Positions 36,134 to 45,208 of a DNA stretch of 64,000 bases are shown here, piece by piece. Positions within the stretch are counted from its first letter, which is position 1; each line of letters opens with the position of its first letter. The translations under genes were made by a program, and so were the position numbers. The notes under the pieces were generated by a model. That model saw nothing but the letters and a program-made list of their open reading frames with translations, was not told the DNA's origin and made no database searches. The stretch is from Schumannella luteola (GTDB taxonomy: Bacteria > Actinomycetota > Actinomycetes > Actinomycetales > Microbacteriaceae): assembly GCF_013408685.1 (NCBI RefSeq), contig NZ_JACBZY010000001.1, forward strand, positions 2,356,001-2,420,000. Direction: 5' to 3'.

Positions 36134-37480
36134 GTGACCTCTCGACCCGCCCGCAGCGCAGCGCCGTACGTCGATCCGACCGTGACCGAGCCCATCCCGG
36201 TGCTCGAGCAGCGGCCGCGCTGGCGCGACACCGTCAGCGCGCTGCGGGCGCACAACTACCGGCTCTACCTGCTCGGGCAGGTCTTCGCGAACACGGGCGG
36301 GTGGATGGCGCGCATCGCGATCGACTGGCTGGTGCTCGAGCTGACCGGCAACGTCGCGCTCGTCGGCCTCGCGGTGACCCTGCAGTTCGCGCCGACGCTG
36401 CTGCTCGGACCGTGGTCGGGGGTGATCTCCGACCGGTTCCGCCGGCACACGATCCTCATCTGCACGCAGAGCGTCGGCACGGTCGCGAACGGCGTGCTCG
36501 CCGCGCTCGTGCTGACCGGGGTCGTGCAGGCCTGGCAGGTCTTCGTGATCGCGGCCGTCACCGGCACGTCGATGGCCATCGACGGGCCGTCGCGCTCGGC
36601 GTTCGTGGCCGAGATGGTCGGCACCCACCGGCTCCGCAACGCGATCAGCATGAACGCCACGATCTTCCACCTGGGCGGGCTGCTCGGCCCGGCGATCAGC
36701 GGGGTGCTCATCGTCGTCGTCGGCTCGGGCTGGTCGATCGCGATCAACGCGACGACCTCGCTGGTCGCGGTGACCGCGCTCGTGCTCATGCGCCGCCACG
36801 AGCTGCTCGCCGTCGCCCGCACGCCGTCGGCTCCCGGGCAGATCCGCGAGGCGCTGCGCTACCTCGTGAGCAAGCCGACCATCCTCTTCCCCCTGATCGT
36901 GCTGGCCTCGGTCGCGATCTTCGGCATGAACCTGCCGGTGCTGTTCACCGCCGCCGCGAACGAGGGCTATCATACTGGCGCCGCCGGCTACGGGCTCTAC
37001 AGCTCGCTGGCCGCCGTCGGCGCCTTCGCGGGCGCGATCCTCTCCACCCGGCGCCGGGCGCTGCGGCTGCGCGCGATCGTGATCGCGGCGATCGGCTACG
37101 GCGTCGTGACCGTGTTCGCGGGCCTCGCACCCTGGTACCCGCTGTTCCTCGGCGCGCTCGTCGGCATCGGCGTGACCCGCATCGCCTTCGCGACCGGAGC
37201 GGAGTCGCTCACGCAGCTGTCGACGAACCTCGCCATCCGCGGCCGCATCATGTCGTTCTACCTGATGACGGTCGTCGGCGGTCAGGCGCTCGGCGGCGTG
37301 ATCATGGGCGCGATCGCCGAGACCTTCGGCCCGACGATCGCCTTCGTCGTGGCCGGGGGAGTCCCGGCCCTGACGGCGCTGACGGTCGCGATCGTGCTCG
37401 CCCGCCGCGGACGTCTCGCGCTCGTCTTCGCGCTGCCGTGGCGAGGACGCCCGGTGCGGATCACGCCGCGCGCCGCCTGA
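36134..37480 (+). CDS. MFS transporter (multidrug-efflux type)
   Basis: 448 residues with about twelve membrane helices. The cytoplasmic loop between helices 2 and 3 has GPWSGVISDRFRRHTIL, a variant of the MFS signature G-x3-D-R-x-G-R-R. Hydrophilic N- and C-terminal tails flank the helices, and the C-tail is basic (RGRPVRITPRAA). The protein belongs to the EntS/macrolide-efflux-like group by overall look. The substrate is unknown. The start is GTG 36134. Expression is probably controlled by the divergent LysR protein. Confidence 0.85.
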   Translation: MTSRPARSAAPYVDPTVTEPIPVLEQRPRWRDTVSALRAHNYRLYLLGQVFANTGGWMARIAIDWLVLELTGNVALVGLAVTLQFAPTLLLGPWSGVISDRFRRHTILICTQSVGTVANGVLAALVLTGVVQAWQVFVIAAVTGTSMAIDGPSRSAFVAEMVGTHRLRNAISMNATIFHLGGLLGPAISGVLIVVVGSGWSIAINATTSLVAVTALVLMRRHELLAVARTPSAPGQIREALRYLVSKPTILFPLIVLASVAIFGMNLPVLFTAAANEGYHTGAAGYGLYSSLAAVGAFAGAILSTRRRALRLRAIVIAAIGYGVVTVFAGLAPWYPLFLGALVGIGVTRIAFATGAESLTQLSTNLAIRGRIMSFYLMTVVGGQALGGVIMGAIAETFGPTIAFVVAGGVPALTALTVAIVLARRGRLALVFALPWRGRPVRITPRAA

Positions 37481-37528
37481 GACGGGCGGGGCTAGTTCCG
37501 ACGACCCGTCGCGACCACCAGAACGGAT

Positions 37529-37565
37529 CGAGCCGGGCGCCGTCTGATCGACGACGCCCGGCTCG
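37529..37565. terminator. Hairpin between the MFS and phosphotransferase-like genes
   Basis: CGAGCCGGGCG (37529-37539) pairs perfectly with CGCCCGGCTCG (37555-37565), with GTC/GAC extending the stem inward. It separates convergent genes. Confidence 0.7.
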
Positions 37566-37588
37566 GAGATCCGGGTGGATGCGGCGGG

Positions 37589-38659
37589 TCAGCTGGCGCG
37601 CTCGACGCGGCTCGCGCTCGACGACGCCGAACCGGCGTCGCCCGAACCCGCGCGACGGGCCTGCTCGACGCGATCCTTCTCGACCATGTCGAGCAGCTCC
37701 TCGACCTCGTGCGCGGCGAGCACCGGGCCGGTGGGCGTGCCGATCTGGTTGCCGAGCGACGATTGCACGTCGTCGACGAGGCCGTGCAGCATCTGCACCG
37801 CGTCATCCACGATCTCGGTGCTGCGGGTCTGGGTGCCGTGCAGCAGCCAGCTCGCGATCTCGAGCTCGGCGTAGAAGCTGGCGCGCTGGCCGATCTGGCG
37901 GTCGGCGGCCGGGCGCTCCTGCAGATAGGCGGCGACGACGGTCTCGCTGAGGTCGCTGCGGCGCCCCGAGAACAGCCAGGCGAGGTCGCGGGCCGGATCG
38001 GCGACGCGCAGCTCGTGCCAGCCGAGCACTCCCGTCACCTGCTCGGCGTGGCTCAGCACGGTCTCCGAGCTGAGGTCGCCGTTGACGACGGTCGGCTGGA
38101 ACTGCCAGAGCCGGTCATCGGCGAGGGCGGCCTCCCAGCGCTCGCGCAGAGCGGCGGGCAGCAGGCCGGTCTCGATCGCCTTGCCGACGATCGCGCCGGA
38201 GGTCTGGTGCGCGTGCACGGGTCCGAGCGAGGGCAGCCCCACCTCGGTGACGCAGCTGGTGGGCAGCGAGTGGATGGCGGCCACGGCCCGGCCGATCGAC
38301 GCGGCCAGGTCGGCGGTCAGCGATGAGACGGGGGTCTTCGACCCGCCGACGAACTCGTAGACGACGGCGCGGGTGCCGTCGATCGGCGCCTGTCCGGCGG
38401 GGAGCGTGACCTCGAAGGGCAGACGCGAGCGGATGCCGGAGGTGAGCGCGCCGAGGGCGAGCAGGTCGGCCGACTGGCGGCTCTCGGCCGTCTCGGTGCG
38501 CGGCACGCGCACGACGTACCAGCGCTCGTCGCGCGTGCTCAGCAGCGCGGTGTCGAAGTCGCCGGCACGCGGCGAGCCGATGCGCGAGGCCGCGACCACG
38601 TCGAGTCCGGCCACGGCCGAGGTGGCGAGCGCGGCTAGAGTGAGAGGGGTTCTGGCCAT
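37589..38659 (-). CDS. Aminoglycoside/macrolide phosphotransferase-like protein, probable pseudokinase
   Basis: 356 residues of the APH fold: N-lobe about 40-115, C-lobe about 130-300. The catalytic loop HGDxxxxN reads NGDLSSETV, and the metal-binding Asp of the following IDW motif is missing (VLGWHELRVADPARDLAWLF). These changes suggest it does not phosphorylate as a normal APH enzyme. The last 55 residues are a Glu/Ser-rich tail. I chose ATG 38659, because the frame upstream has no start signal and a different composition. It is divergent from nudC next to a uvrD2-like gene, where a phosphotransferase-like gene is commonly found in actinobacteria. A resistance role is not supported. Confidence 0.78.
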   Translation of the reverse strand: MARTPLTLAALATSAVAGLDVVAASRIGSPRAGDFDTALLSTRDERWYVVRVPRTETAESRQSADLLALGALTSGIRSRLPFEVTLPAGQAPIDGTRAVVYEFVGGSKTPVSSLTADLAASIGRAVAAIHSLPTSCVTEVGLPSLGPVHAHQTSGAIVGKAIETGLLPAALRERWEAALADDRLWQFQPTVVNGDLSSETVLSHAEQVTGVLGWHELRVADPARDLAWLFSGRRSDLSETVVAAYLQERPAADRQIGQRASFYAELEIASWLLHGTQTRSTEIVDDAVQMLHGLVDDVQSSLGNQIGTPTGPVLAAHEVEELLDMVEKDRVEQARRAGSGDAGSASSSASRVERAS

Positions 38660-38799
38660 GCCCCACAGGGTAGGTCGGCAAGCCCCGCACGGAGCCCGCG
38701 CCACGCCCGGGCCCGCCAGTTGCGCGGCGCCGATGCCGGAATCCTCAGCGAGCACGTGATGAGCGCCGATCCTCGATCGGCGAGCCTGGAGGAATTGCC

Positions 38800-39774
38800 G
38801 TGACCCCGTCGTTCGCCGAACGGCTCACCCTGTCCCGTGCCGAGCTCGACCGAGACCACCTCAGCCGTGCGACGCCGATCGACGAGCTGCTCGATGCGGC
38901 CGACGCGCGGGTGGTGCTGCTGCACGACGGGCACGCCCTCGTCGACGGCGCGCGCCTCGTGCTGCTGCCGACCGCATCCGCCGCTGCCCGGGCCGCACGC
39001 GCGGGCGGCTTCGCGCTCTACCTCGGCCGCACGCTCGCCGAGGCGCCCGATGCGGCCCTCGGCGCTGCGGTCTCGGCGCTCGTGATCACCGACGAGGAGG
39101 CCGCCGCCGCGGCGCTGGAGGCGGCCCGCGCCTCGGGTCTCGATCTCTCCTGGGGCGACCTGCGCCGCCTCGGTGCCGACATGTCGACGCGCGATGCGGG
39201 CATCTTCACCGAGGCCCTCGCCCTGGCGAACTGGCACCGCTCCTACGGCTTCGCCCCGGCGTCCGGACGCGCGACCGAGCACGGTCAGGCCGGCTGGACC
39301 CGGGTGGATGCCGAGACCGGCAAGGAGTTCTTCCCGCGCACCGACGCCGCGATCATCGTGGGCGTCACCGACGCCGACGACCGGCTGCTGCTCGGCTCGA
39401 ACGCGCTCTGGCCCGCCGATCGCTTCTCGCTGCTCGCCGGCTTCGTCGAGCCGGGGGAGTCGCTCGAGGCCGCGGTCGTGCGCGAGGTCTTCGAGGAGTC
39501 GGGCGTGCGCGTGACCGACCCCCGTTATCTCGGCAGCCAGCCGTGGCCCTTCCCGGCCTCGCTGATGGTCGGATTCCTGGCGCGCGTCGCCGACGGCGCC
39601 GGGGTCGAGACCCGCCCGGACGGCGAGGAGATCCTCGACCTGCGCTGGTTCACCCGTGACGAGCTCGCGGCGGCCGTCGCCGACGGCTCGCTGCGTCTGC
39701 CCGGCCGCAGCTCGATCGCCCGCGCGATCATCGAGGAGTGGTTCGGCGGCGACCTGGGCGACGACAGCTGGTGA
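38800..39774 (+). CDS. nudC: NudC: NAD+ diphosphatase (Nudix)
   Basis: 324 residues. It hydrolyses NAD(H) to NMN(H) and AMP, and in some bacteria also removes NAD caps from RNA. The Nudix box spans 214-236 (GFVEPGES...REVFEESGV), and the NADH pyrophosphatase signature SQPWPFPAS is at 246-254. The four zinc-binding cysteines usual between the N-terminal domain and the Nudix domain are absent: that region reads HRSYGFAPASGRATEHGQ. The start is GTG 38800, with GGAGG 8 bp upstream. It is co-directional with the uvrD2-like gene, 4 bp apart. Function as NudC is likely, but zinc is probably not needed. Confidence 0.9.
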   Translation: MTPSFAERLTLSRAELDRDHLSRATPIDELLDAADARVVLLHDGHALVDGARLVLLPTASAAARAARAGGFALYLGRTLAEAPDAALGAAVSALVITDEEAAAAALEAARASGLDLSWGDLRRLGADMSTRDAGIFTEALALANWHRSYGFAPASGRATEHGQAGWTRVDAETGKEFFPRTDAAIIVGVTDADDRLLLGSNALWPADRFSLLAGFVEPGESLEAAVVREVFEESGVRVTDPRYLGSQPWPFPASLMVGFLARVADGAGVETRPDGEEILDLRWFTRDELAAAVADGSLRLPGRSSIARAIIEEWFGGDLGDDSW

Positions 39775-39778
39775 TCGG

Positions 39779-41506
39779 GTGAGCACCCCCGATCTGCTCG
39801 CGGGACTCGACGACCAGCAGCGCGTCGCGGCCGAGACCCTGCTCGGCCCGGTCTGCATCCTTGCCGGCGCCGGCACCGGCAAGACGCGCGCCATCACCCA
39901 CCGCATCGCGCACGGCGTGCAGACCGGCGCCTACGCGCCGAACCGCGTGCTCGCGCTCACCTTCACCGCGCGTGCGGCCGGCGAGCTGCGCACTCGGCTG
40001 CGCTCGCTCGGGGCAGGCGGGGTGCAGGCGCGCACTTTCCACGCGGCGGCCCTCTCTCAGCTGAACTACTTCTGGCCGACGATCGCGGGCGGGCTGCCGC
40101 CGCGCATCCTCACCGGCAAGGCCGGCGTGCTCGCGCAGGCCTCCGAGCGGCTCAAGCTGCGCCTCGACAAGGCCGCGCTGCGCGACGTCGCGGGCGAGAT
40201 CGAGTGGCGCAAGGTCTCGATGCTGACGCTCGACGCCTACGAGCGGCAGGCGCACGGCAAGGCGATGCCGGGCGGTCTCGGCGTCAGCGCGATGGTGAGC
40301 CTGCACCAGGCCTACGAGCACCTCAAAGACGAGCAGCGCCGCATCGACTTCGAAGACGTGCTGCTCGTGATGGCGGGGATGCTCGACGCCGAACCCGCCG
40401 TCGCCGACGAGGTGCGCGGGCAGTACCGCTTCTTCGTCGTCGACGAGTACCAGGACGTCTCACCGCTGCAGCAGCGCCTGCTCGACCTCTGGCTCGGGCC
40501 GCGCACCGACCTCTGCGTCGTCGGCGACGCGAGCCAGACCGTGTACTCCTTCGCCGGCGCGACGAGCGACTACCTGCTCGGCTTCGGGGCGCGGTACGAG
40601 GATGCGACGGTCGTGCAGCTCGAGAACAATCACCGCTCGACCGGCGCCGTGCTCGATCTCGCCAACCGGCTCATGCGCGGTCGACCGGGCGCGCTGGAGC
40701 TGCACCCGGTGGCGGCCGGCGATCGCGGCGAGCCGGTGCAGGTGACCGCGCACGACAGCGACCGCGCGGAAGCCGAGGCCGTGGCGGCGGAGGTCGCCGA
40801 GCAGCTCGCGTCCGGCATCCCCGCCGACCGCATCGCGGTGCTCTACCGGGTCAACGCGCAGAGCATCGCCCTCGAGCAGGCCCTCTCCGATCGGCGGATC
40901 GCCACGCGCGTGCTCGGCTCGACACGATTCTTCGACCATCCGTCGGTGCAGCGCGCCATGCTCGAGCTGCGCAGCATCGCGCAGACCCCGCGTCGGGAGC
41001 CGTTGTTCCAGTCGGTCAGCGACGTGCTGCAGAGCGTCGGCTGGACGCTCGAGCCGCCCGCCGCCGGGCCCGCCGAGCGCGAGCGCTGGGAGCTGCTCAA
41101 CGCGATCGTCGATCTCGCCGACGCCGCCCCCGAGGGCACGACGCTGCGCGCCTTCGCCGACGAGCTCTTCGAGCGGCAGCAGGCGCAGCACGAGCCGGCG
41201 ATCGCCGCGGTGACGCTCGCGACGCTGCACAGCGCGAAGGGCCTCGAATGGGATGCGGTGCATCTGATCGGGCTCAGCGAGGGCCTGCTGCCGATCGTGC
41301 ACGCCCGCGGTTTCGACGCGATCGACGAGGAGCGGCGTCTGCTCTACGTCGGCATCACCCGCGCCCGTCGCCGGCTGTCGCTCAGCTGGTCCGCCTCGCC
41401 GGGCGGGGGAGAGGCGGGGCCGTCGGCGCGGCGTCGCGCGCCCAGTCGCTTCCTGGATGAGCTCCGCAGCGGCACTCCGGGTGCGGCGGCCAGCGTCGTT
41501 CGCTGA
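39779..41506 (+). CDS. UvrD2-like SF1 DNA helicase, short form
   Basis: 575 residues. Motifs are complete: Walker A LAGAGTGKT (28-36), TFTARAAGELRTR (Ia), VVDEYQDVSPLQ (II), VVGDASQTVYSFAGA (III), QLENNHRSTG (IV), TLHSAKGLEWDAVHLIG (V) and VGITRARRRL (VI). It resembles mycobacterial UvrD2, but it stops at a basic Ser/Arg-rich tail and has no HRDC domain or tetracysteine element. The start is GTG 39779, 4 bp after nudC. Its last 125 bp overlap the convergent E1-like gene. It likely unwinds damaged or recombining DNA. Confidence 0.88.
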   Translation: MSTPDLLAGLDDQQRVAAETLLGPVCILAGAGTGKTRAITHRIAHGVQTGAYAPNRVLALTFTARAAGELRTRLRSLGAGGVQARTFHAAALSQLNYFWPTIAGGLPPRILTGKAGVLAQASERLKLRLDKAALRDVAGEIEWRKVSMLTLDAYERQAHGKAMPGGLGVSAMVSLHQAYEHLKDEQRRIDFEDVLLVMAGMLDAEPAVADEVRGQYRFFVVDEYQDVSPLQQRLLDLWLGPRTDLCVVGDASQTVYSFAGATSDYLLGFGARYEDATVVQLENNHRSTGAVLDLANRLMRGRPGALELHPVAAGDRGEPVQVTAHDSDRAEAEAVAAEVAEQLASGIPADRIAVLYRVNAQSIALEQALSDRRIATRVLGSTRFFDHPSVQRAMLELRSIAQTPRREPLFQSVSDVLQSVGWTLEPPAAGPAERERWELLNAIVDLADAAPEGTTLRAFADELFERQQAQHEPAIAAVTLATLHSAKGLEWDAVHLIGLSEGLLPIVHARGFDAIDEERRLLYVGITRARRRLSLSWSASPGGGEAGPSARRRAPSRFLDELRSGTPGAAASVVR

Positions 41507-42308
41507 CGGTCCGCGTGCGGAGGTCGACGAGCGTCTGCCGCCCGAGTGCGGGTTCCGGATCGTCGAGCACCTCCTCGATCGCCTCGGCGATCGTGACGGC
41601 CGCGCGGGCGGTGCTCAGCGCATCCAGCCGCGGTGACGGCCGGCCGACCAGCTGGGCGGCGAGTGCCGGCCAGGCCGGGTCGGCATCGACGCGGTGGCGG
41701 TGGATGCAGTGCAGGCACGCGCTGCTGCCGGGGCGCACGAGCGGCCCGATCGCCAGCGCGCCGTCGGCGATGACCACGGGCAGATGCAGTGCGTCGCGCC
41801 GTAGCCAGTGGCCCGAGTCGGCGGGCGCGACGACCCAGGGGGCGATCGGCACGATGACAACCGCGGCGGGCTGAATCTCTCGCGGTCGGCGACCGGGCCG
41901 GATGCGGGCCCGCGCGGCGCTGCCGACTCGGTCGGAATCGGCTGCGCCATCCGCATCCGCAGTGTCGTCGACGAGCAGCTCGCGGTCGGCGAGCAGGCGC
42001 TGCACGGCCTCCGGGATCGCGCCGGCGCCGAACAGGGCGGCCCGCGGGCCGGAGCGGGGAGCGCGCGCGAGCGCCGGCTGCAGCATCCTCAGCACGGTCG
42101 AGAGCGGAAGGTGCGTGCCGCCCGCCTGCTCCGCGAGCACCTCGATCGCGGCTCGGCTCGCCCCGCTGCGCAGCGCCTGCAGCACCTGCTCCTCGGCGGG
42201 ACCGACCCGCTCGAGCACGCCGTGCACGCGCAGCACGCCCACCTGCAGCGAGTCGGGCGAGCGCCACAGCACCGGAACGTCGGGATCGAGTCGCAGCACC
42301 ATGCGCAC
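41382..42308 (-). CDS. Orphan E1-like / TOMM cyclodehydratase-type protein
   Basis: 308 residues. The N-terminal 85 residues look like a winged-helix or RRE-like peptide-binding domain, followed by a Rossmann-like segment (RAALFGAGAIPEAV). Then comes the sequence GPLVRPGSSACLHCIHRHR...DPAWPAL, which is characteristic of the SagC-type cyclodehydratase family. Four cysteines (CLHC and CRC near the C-terminus) form the expected zinc site. No YcaO partner or precursor peptide is visible nearby, so the gene is an orphan here. Its 3' end overlaps the uvrD2-like gene antisense by 125 bp, and the last zinc cysteines are encoded in that overlap. The start could be ATG 42308 or 42302. Function unknown. 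Confidence 0.72.
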   Translation of the reverse strand: MRMVLRLDPDVPVLWRSPDSLQVGVLRVHGVLERVGPAEEQVLQALRSGASRAAIEVLAEQAGGTHLPLSTVLRMLQPALARAPRSGPRAALFGAGAIPEAVQRLLADRELLVDDTADADGAADSDRVGSAARARIRPGRRPREIQPAAVVIVPIAPWVVAPADSGHWLRRDALHLPVVIADGALAIGPLVRPGSSACLHCIHRHRVDADPAWPALAAQLVGRPSPRLDALSTARAAVTIAEAIEEVLDDPEPALGRQTLVDLRTRTVSERRWPPHPECRCGAHPGSDWARDAAPTAPPLPRPARRTS

Positions 42309-42406
42309 ATCCTGCGCCGGGTGCGGTCGCGGGCGAGCGAATCATCCACAGGCACGGGCGCTCCGTCGCGGTGCGTCGGCGACGCGCCTGCGCGAGGGCT
42401 CGCGGA

Positions 42407-43771
42407 CTACTCCGTCGGCCGGTCGCCGCCCTCGTCGCCGAGCAGCTCCTCGAGAGCCCGGTCGACGTCGTCCTCCTGCTCGCCGAGCCCGCCGGTGAGG
42501 CGGGTGACGAGGAACGAGGGGTCGTCGATGTCCTGGCTGCCGGGGAGGATGTCGGGGTGCGCCCAGAGCGCGTCGCGCCCGGCCGACCCCACCGCATCCG
42601 TCACGGCCTGCCACATGGCCGCCGCCTCGCGCAGACGCCGCGGCCGCAGCTCGAGGCCGACGAGCGTCGAGAACGCCGACTCGGCCGGGCCTCCGGTCGC
42701 GCGGCGGCGGCGCATGGTCTCGGCGAGCGCGTCGGCGCGGGGCAGGCGTGCGGTCGCCTGCAGCGTCACCACATCCACCCAGCCTTCGATGAGCGCGAGC
42801 ATCGTCTCGAGCCGGTGCAGTGCGGCCTCCTGCTCGGCGCTCTTCGGCGGGATCAGCGCACCGCTCGTCATCGCATCGCGCAGCTCCTCGGGGTTCGAGG
42901 GGTCGAAGTCGGCGGCGAGCTCCTGCAGCCGCTCGGTGTCGATGCGCACGCCGCGCGAGAAGTCGCCGATCTGCGTCAGCAGGTTCAGCCGCAGCCACTT
43001 CGCGTGGCGGAAGAGCCGCGCGTGCGCCAGTTCGCGCACCGCGAGGTAGAGGGCGACCTGGTCGTCGGGGATGTCGAGGTCTCGGCCGAACTCGTGCACG
43101 TTCTGGGTCACGAGCGCCGCCTGGGTCGTCTCGCCATCGAGCAGCGGGATGCCGACGTCGCCGCCCGACACCACCTCGGTCGAGAGGCGGCCGACGACCT
43201 GGCCGAGCTGCATCGCGAACAGCGTGCCGCCGACGTTGCGCATGATCCGGCCGGCGCTCTGCGCCACACCCTCCATGCCCGGGGCGTCGCCGACGCCCTC
43301 GTCGTCGAGCACCTGGGTCAGCGCGGTCGCGATCGAGTCGGCGACGGGCGCGGCCAGCTGCGTCCACACCGGCATCGTCTGCTTCGTCCACTCGGTGCGG
43401 CTCAGCAGTGCGGGCGCCGTGGTGAGCGAGCTGATCTCGGTCGCCTCGTCGAGCCAGAGCGCCGCGACGTGCAGCGCCTGCTCGAGAGCCGAGCGCTCGC
43501 CGGGGGTGGAGACGACGCTGCTGCGCGTCGCGAGCTGGGTGGCCTGCTCGAGGCCGACGTTCCAGTCGACGCCGTCGGCCGAGTTCTGCAGCGCCTGCTG
43601 CAGCTGGCCGATGAGACGGTTGAGCAGCTCGGGATCCGCCGGCAGACCGGCCGCCGCGGCGAGCTTCGCGGGGTCGAGATCGCCGCCCTGACCGCCGCCC
43701 GCGAGGAACTGCCGCAGCATCTCGCGGAACTCCTCGTCGCCGGGTTCGCTCTGTCGGGGTTCCTCAGACAT
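42407..43771 (-). CDS. Zincin_2-family metalloprotease-like protein
   Basis: 454 residues. It belongs to the actinobacterial family annotated as zinc-dependent metalloprotease or F420-associated hydrolase (zincin_2). The core signature reads VRELAHARLFRHAKWL: the family's REAAHxRLF motif with the first Ala changed to Leu. A Gly/Gln-rich N-terminus precedes it and an acidic tail follows (EQEDDVDRALEELLGDEGG). The substrate is unknown. I chose ATG 43771, because TAGCGT lies 7 bases upstream. It is divergent from the PDZ-Lon protease gene, a conserved pairing in actinobacteria. Confidence 0.82.
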   Translation of the reverse strand: MSEEPRQSEPGDEEFREMLRQFLAGGGQGGDLDPAKLAAAAGLPADPELLNRLIGQLQQALQNSADGVDWNVGLEQATQLATRSSVVSTPGERSALEQALHVAALWLDEATEISSLTTAPALLSRTEWTKQTMPVWTQLAAPVADSIATALTQVLDDEGVGDAPGMEGVAQSAGRIMRNVGGTLFAMQLGQVVGRLSTEVVSGGDVGIPLLDGETTQAALVTQNVHEFGRDLDIPDDQVALYLAVRELAHARLFRHAKWLRLNLLTQIGDFSRGVRIDTERLQELAADFDPSNPEELRDAMTSGALIPPKSAEQEAALHRLETMLALIEGWVDVVTLQATARLPRADALAETMRRRRATGGPAESAFSTLVGLELRPRRLREAAAMWQAVTDAVGSAGRDALWAHPDILPGSQDIDDPSFLVTRLTGGLGEQEDDVDRALEELLGDEGGDRPTE

Positions 43772-43778
43772 GGCGACT

Positions 43779-43784
43779 ACGCTA
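43779..43784 (-). promoter_or_regulatory. -10 element, leaderless start of the zincin gene
   Basis: TAGCGT on the minus strand is followed by 7 bases and ATG 43771. It rules out the longer frame that begins at 43822. Confidence 0.6.
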
Positions 43785-43920
43785 GCCGTCGCCCCTCCGG
43801 CCGAGCCGGGTGAACGGGGCATTCCGGGCCGGTTCCCGTGCGCCTCTGGCGAACACCGCCCGACCCGCCGCGACCACGGCCCGCCGTGCGAGACAGCCCC
43901 TCCCCGAGACGAGACCGCGC

Positions 43921-45051
43921 ATGACCTTCTTCGCCGATCAGCCCGTGTCGGCGCCCGCTCCGCGTCCGCGCCGCCGCGCGCCGCGCTCGGTGGTCGTCGG
44001 ATGGGTGCTGCTGGTGCTCGGCGTGGTCGGAACCCTGGTCGTGGGCATGACTCCGGCGCCGTACGTGATCGAGCGCCCGGGCCCCGTGTTCGACACGCTC
44101 GGATCGCAGAAGGTCGACGGCAAGGCGACCCCGCTCATCTCCATCGACGGCGCGAAGACCTACGAGACCTCGGGTCAGCTCGACCTGCTGACCGTCAACA
44201 TCCTCGGCTCGCGCGAGCAGCGCCTCAACTGGGTCGATATCGCGCTCGCCTGGTTCGACCCGGCCGAGGCGGTCGTGCCGCTCGAATCGATCTACCCGGA
44301 GGGCGTCTCCGACAAGCAGGTCGACGAGCAGAGCGCCGTCGAGATGCAGAACTCGCAGCAGGAGGCGATCGCCGCGGCGCTGCGCAGCCTCGACTACGAC
44401 GTGCGCGGCTCGGTGAAAGTCGCCGGCGTCGAGAAGGGCAGCCCCGCCGACGGCAAGCTCAAGGCCGATGATGTGGTCGTGTCGGCCGACGGCACCGCCG
44501 TGGGCGACCTGGATGCGCTGCGCGAGCTGATCTCGAAGCACGCCGACGGCACGCCGGTCTCGCTCGTGGTGCGCCGCAGCGGCGTCGAGCGCACGATCGA
44601 CGTCGTGCCCGCGGTCGCCAAGGCGGCCGACGGCAGCGACACCGTCGCGGTCGGCGTCTACACCTCGATCGACTACGCCTTCCCGATCGACGTCGAGCTC
44701 AAGCTCGACAAGGTCGGCGGCCCGAGCGCGGGGATGATGTTCGCCCTCGGCATCGTCGACAAGCTGACGCCGGGCGAGATGACCGGCGGCGAGCACATCG
44801 CCGGCACCGGCACGATCGACGCTGCCGGCGAGGTCGGCGCGATCGGCGGCATCCGGCAGAAGATGTACGGCGCCCAGCGCGCCGGCGCGACCTTCTTCCT
44901 CGCGCCGAAGAGCAACTGCGACGAGGTCGTCGGGCACGTGCCGTCCGGCCTCACCGTCTACTCGGTGGGCACGCTGAAGCAGGCCGAGACCGCGGTCGAG
45001 GCGATCGCCTCCGGCAAGGGACGCGCGGCGCTGCCGACCTGCGGCGGCTGA
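43921..45051 (+). CDS. YlbL-type membrane protease (PDZ + Lon proteolytic domain)
   Basis: 376 residues. One membrane helix (about 22-43) is followed by an extracytoplasmic region, a PDZ domain (about 163-232, VAGVEKGSPADGKLKADDVVVSADG) and an S16 Lon-type proteolytic domain. The catalytic Ser/Lys dyad is S269 in GGPSAGMMFAL and K314 in GIRQKMYGA. Relatives degrade regulators or misfolded exported proteins, for example YlbL in Bacillus. The start is ATG 43921; the frame is open upstream but without signals. It stands alone and lies 157 bp before the UPF0182 gene. Confidence 0.92.
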   Translation: MTFFADQPVSAPAPRPRRRAPRSVVVGWVLLVLGVVGTLVVGMTPAPYVIERPGPVFDTLGSQKVDGKATPLISIDGAKTYETSGQLDLLTVNILGSREQRLNWVDIALAWFDPAEAVVPLESIYPEGVSDKQVDEQSAVEMQNSQQEAIAAALRSLDYDVRGSVKVAGVEKGSPADGKLKADDVVVSADGTAVGDLDALRELISKHADGTPVSLVVRRSGVERTIDVVPAVAKAADGSDTVAVGVYTSIDYAFPIDVELKLDKVGGPSAGMMFALGIVDKLTPGEMTGGEHIAGTGTIDAAGEVGAIGGIRQKMYGAQRAGATFFLAPKSNCDEVVGHVPSGLTVYSVGTLKQAETAVEAIASGKGRAALPTCGG

Positions 45052-45208
45052 CGAGACCGCTGACCCGGGCTCCCGGGCGACCCGACTCCGCCCTGCGCGA
45101 ACCGGCCGCCCCGCACGGTCATCTCGCAGAGAGCGCCGCGGCGCGCCGCCTAGGATCGGAGGACGCCGCGGCGTCTCGGCACCGGCGCACACCATCAGGA
45201 GCACTCTC

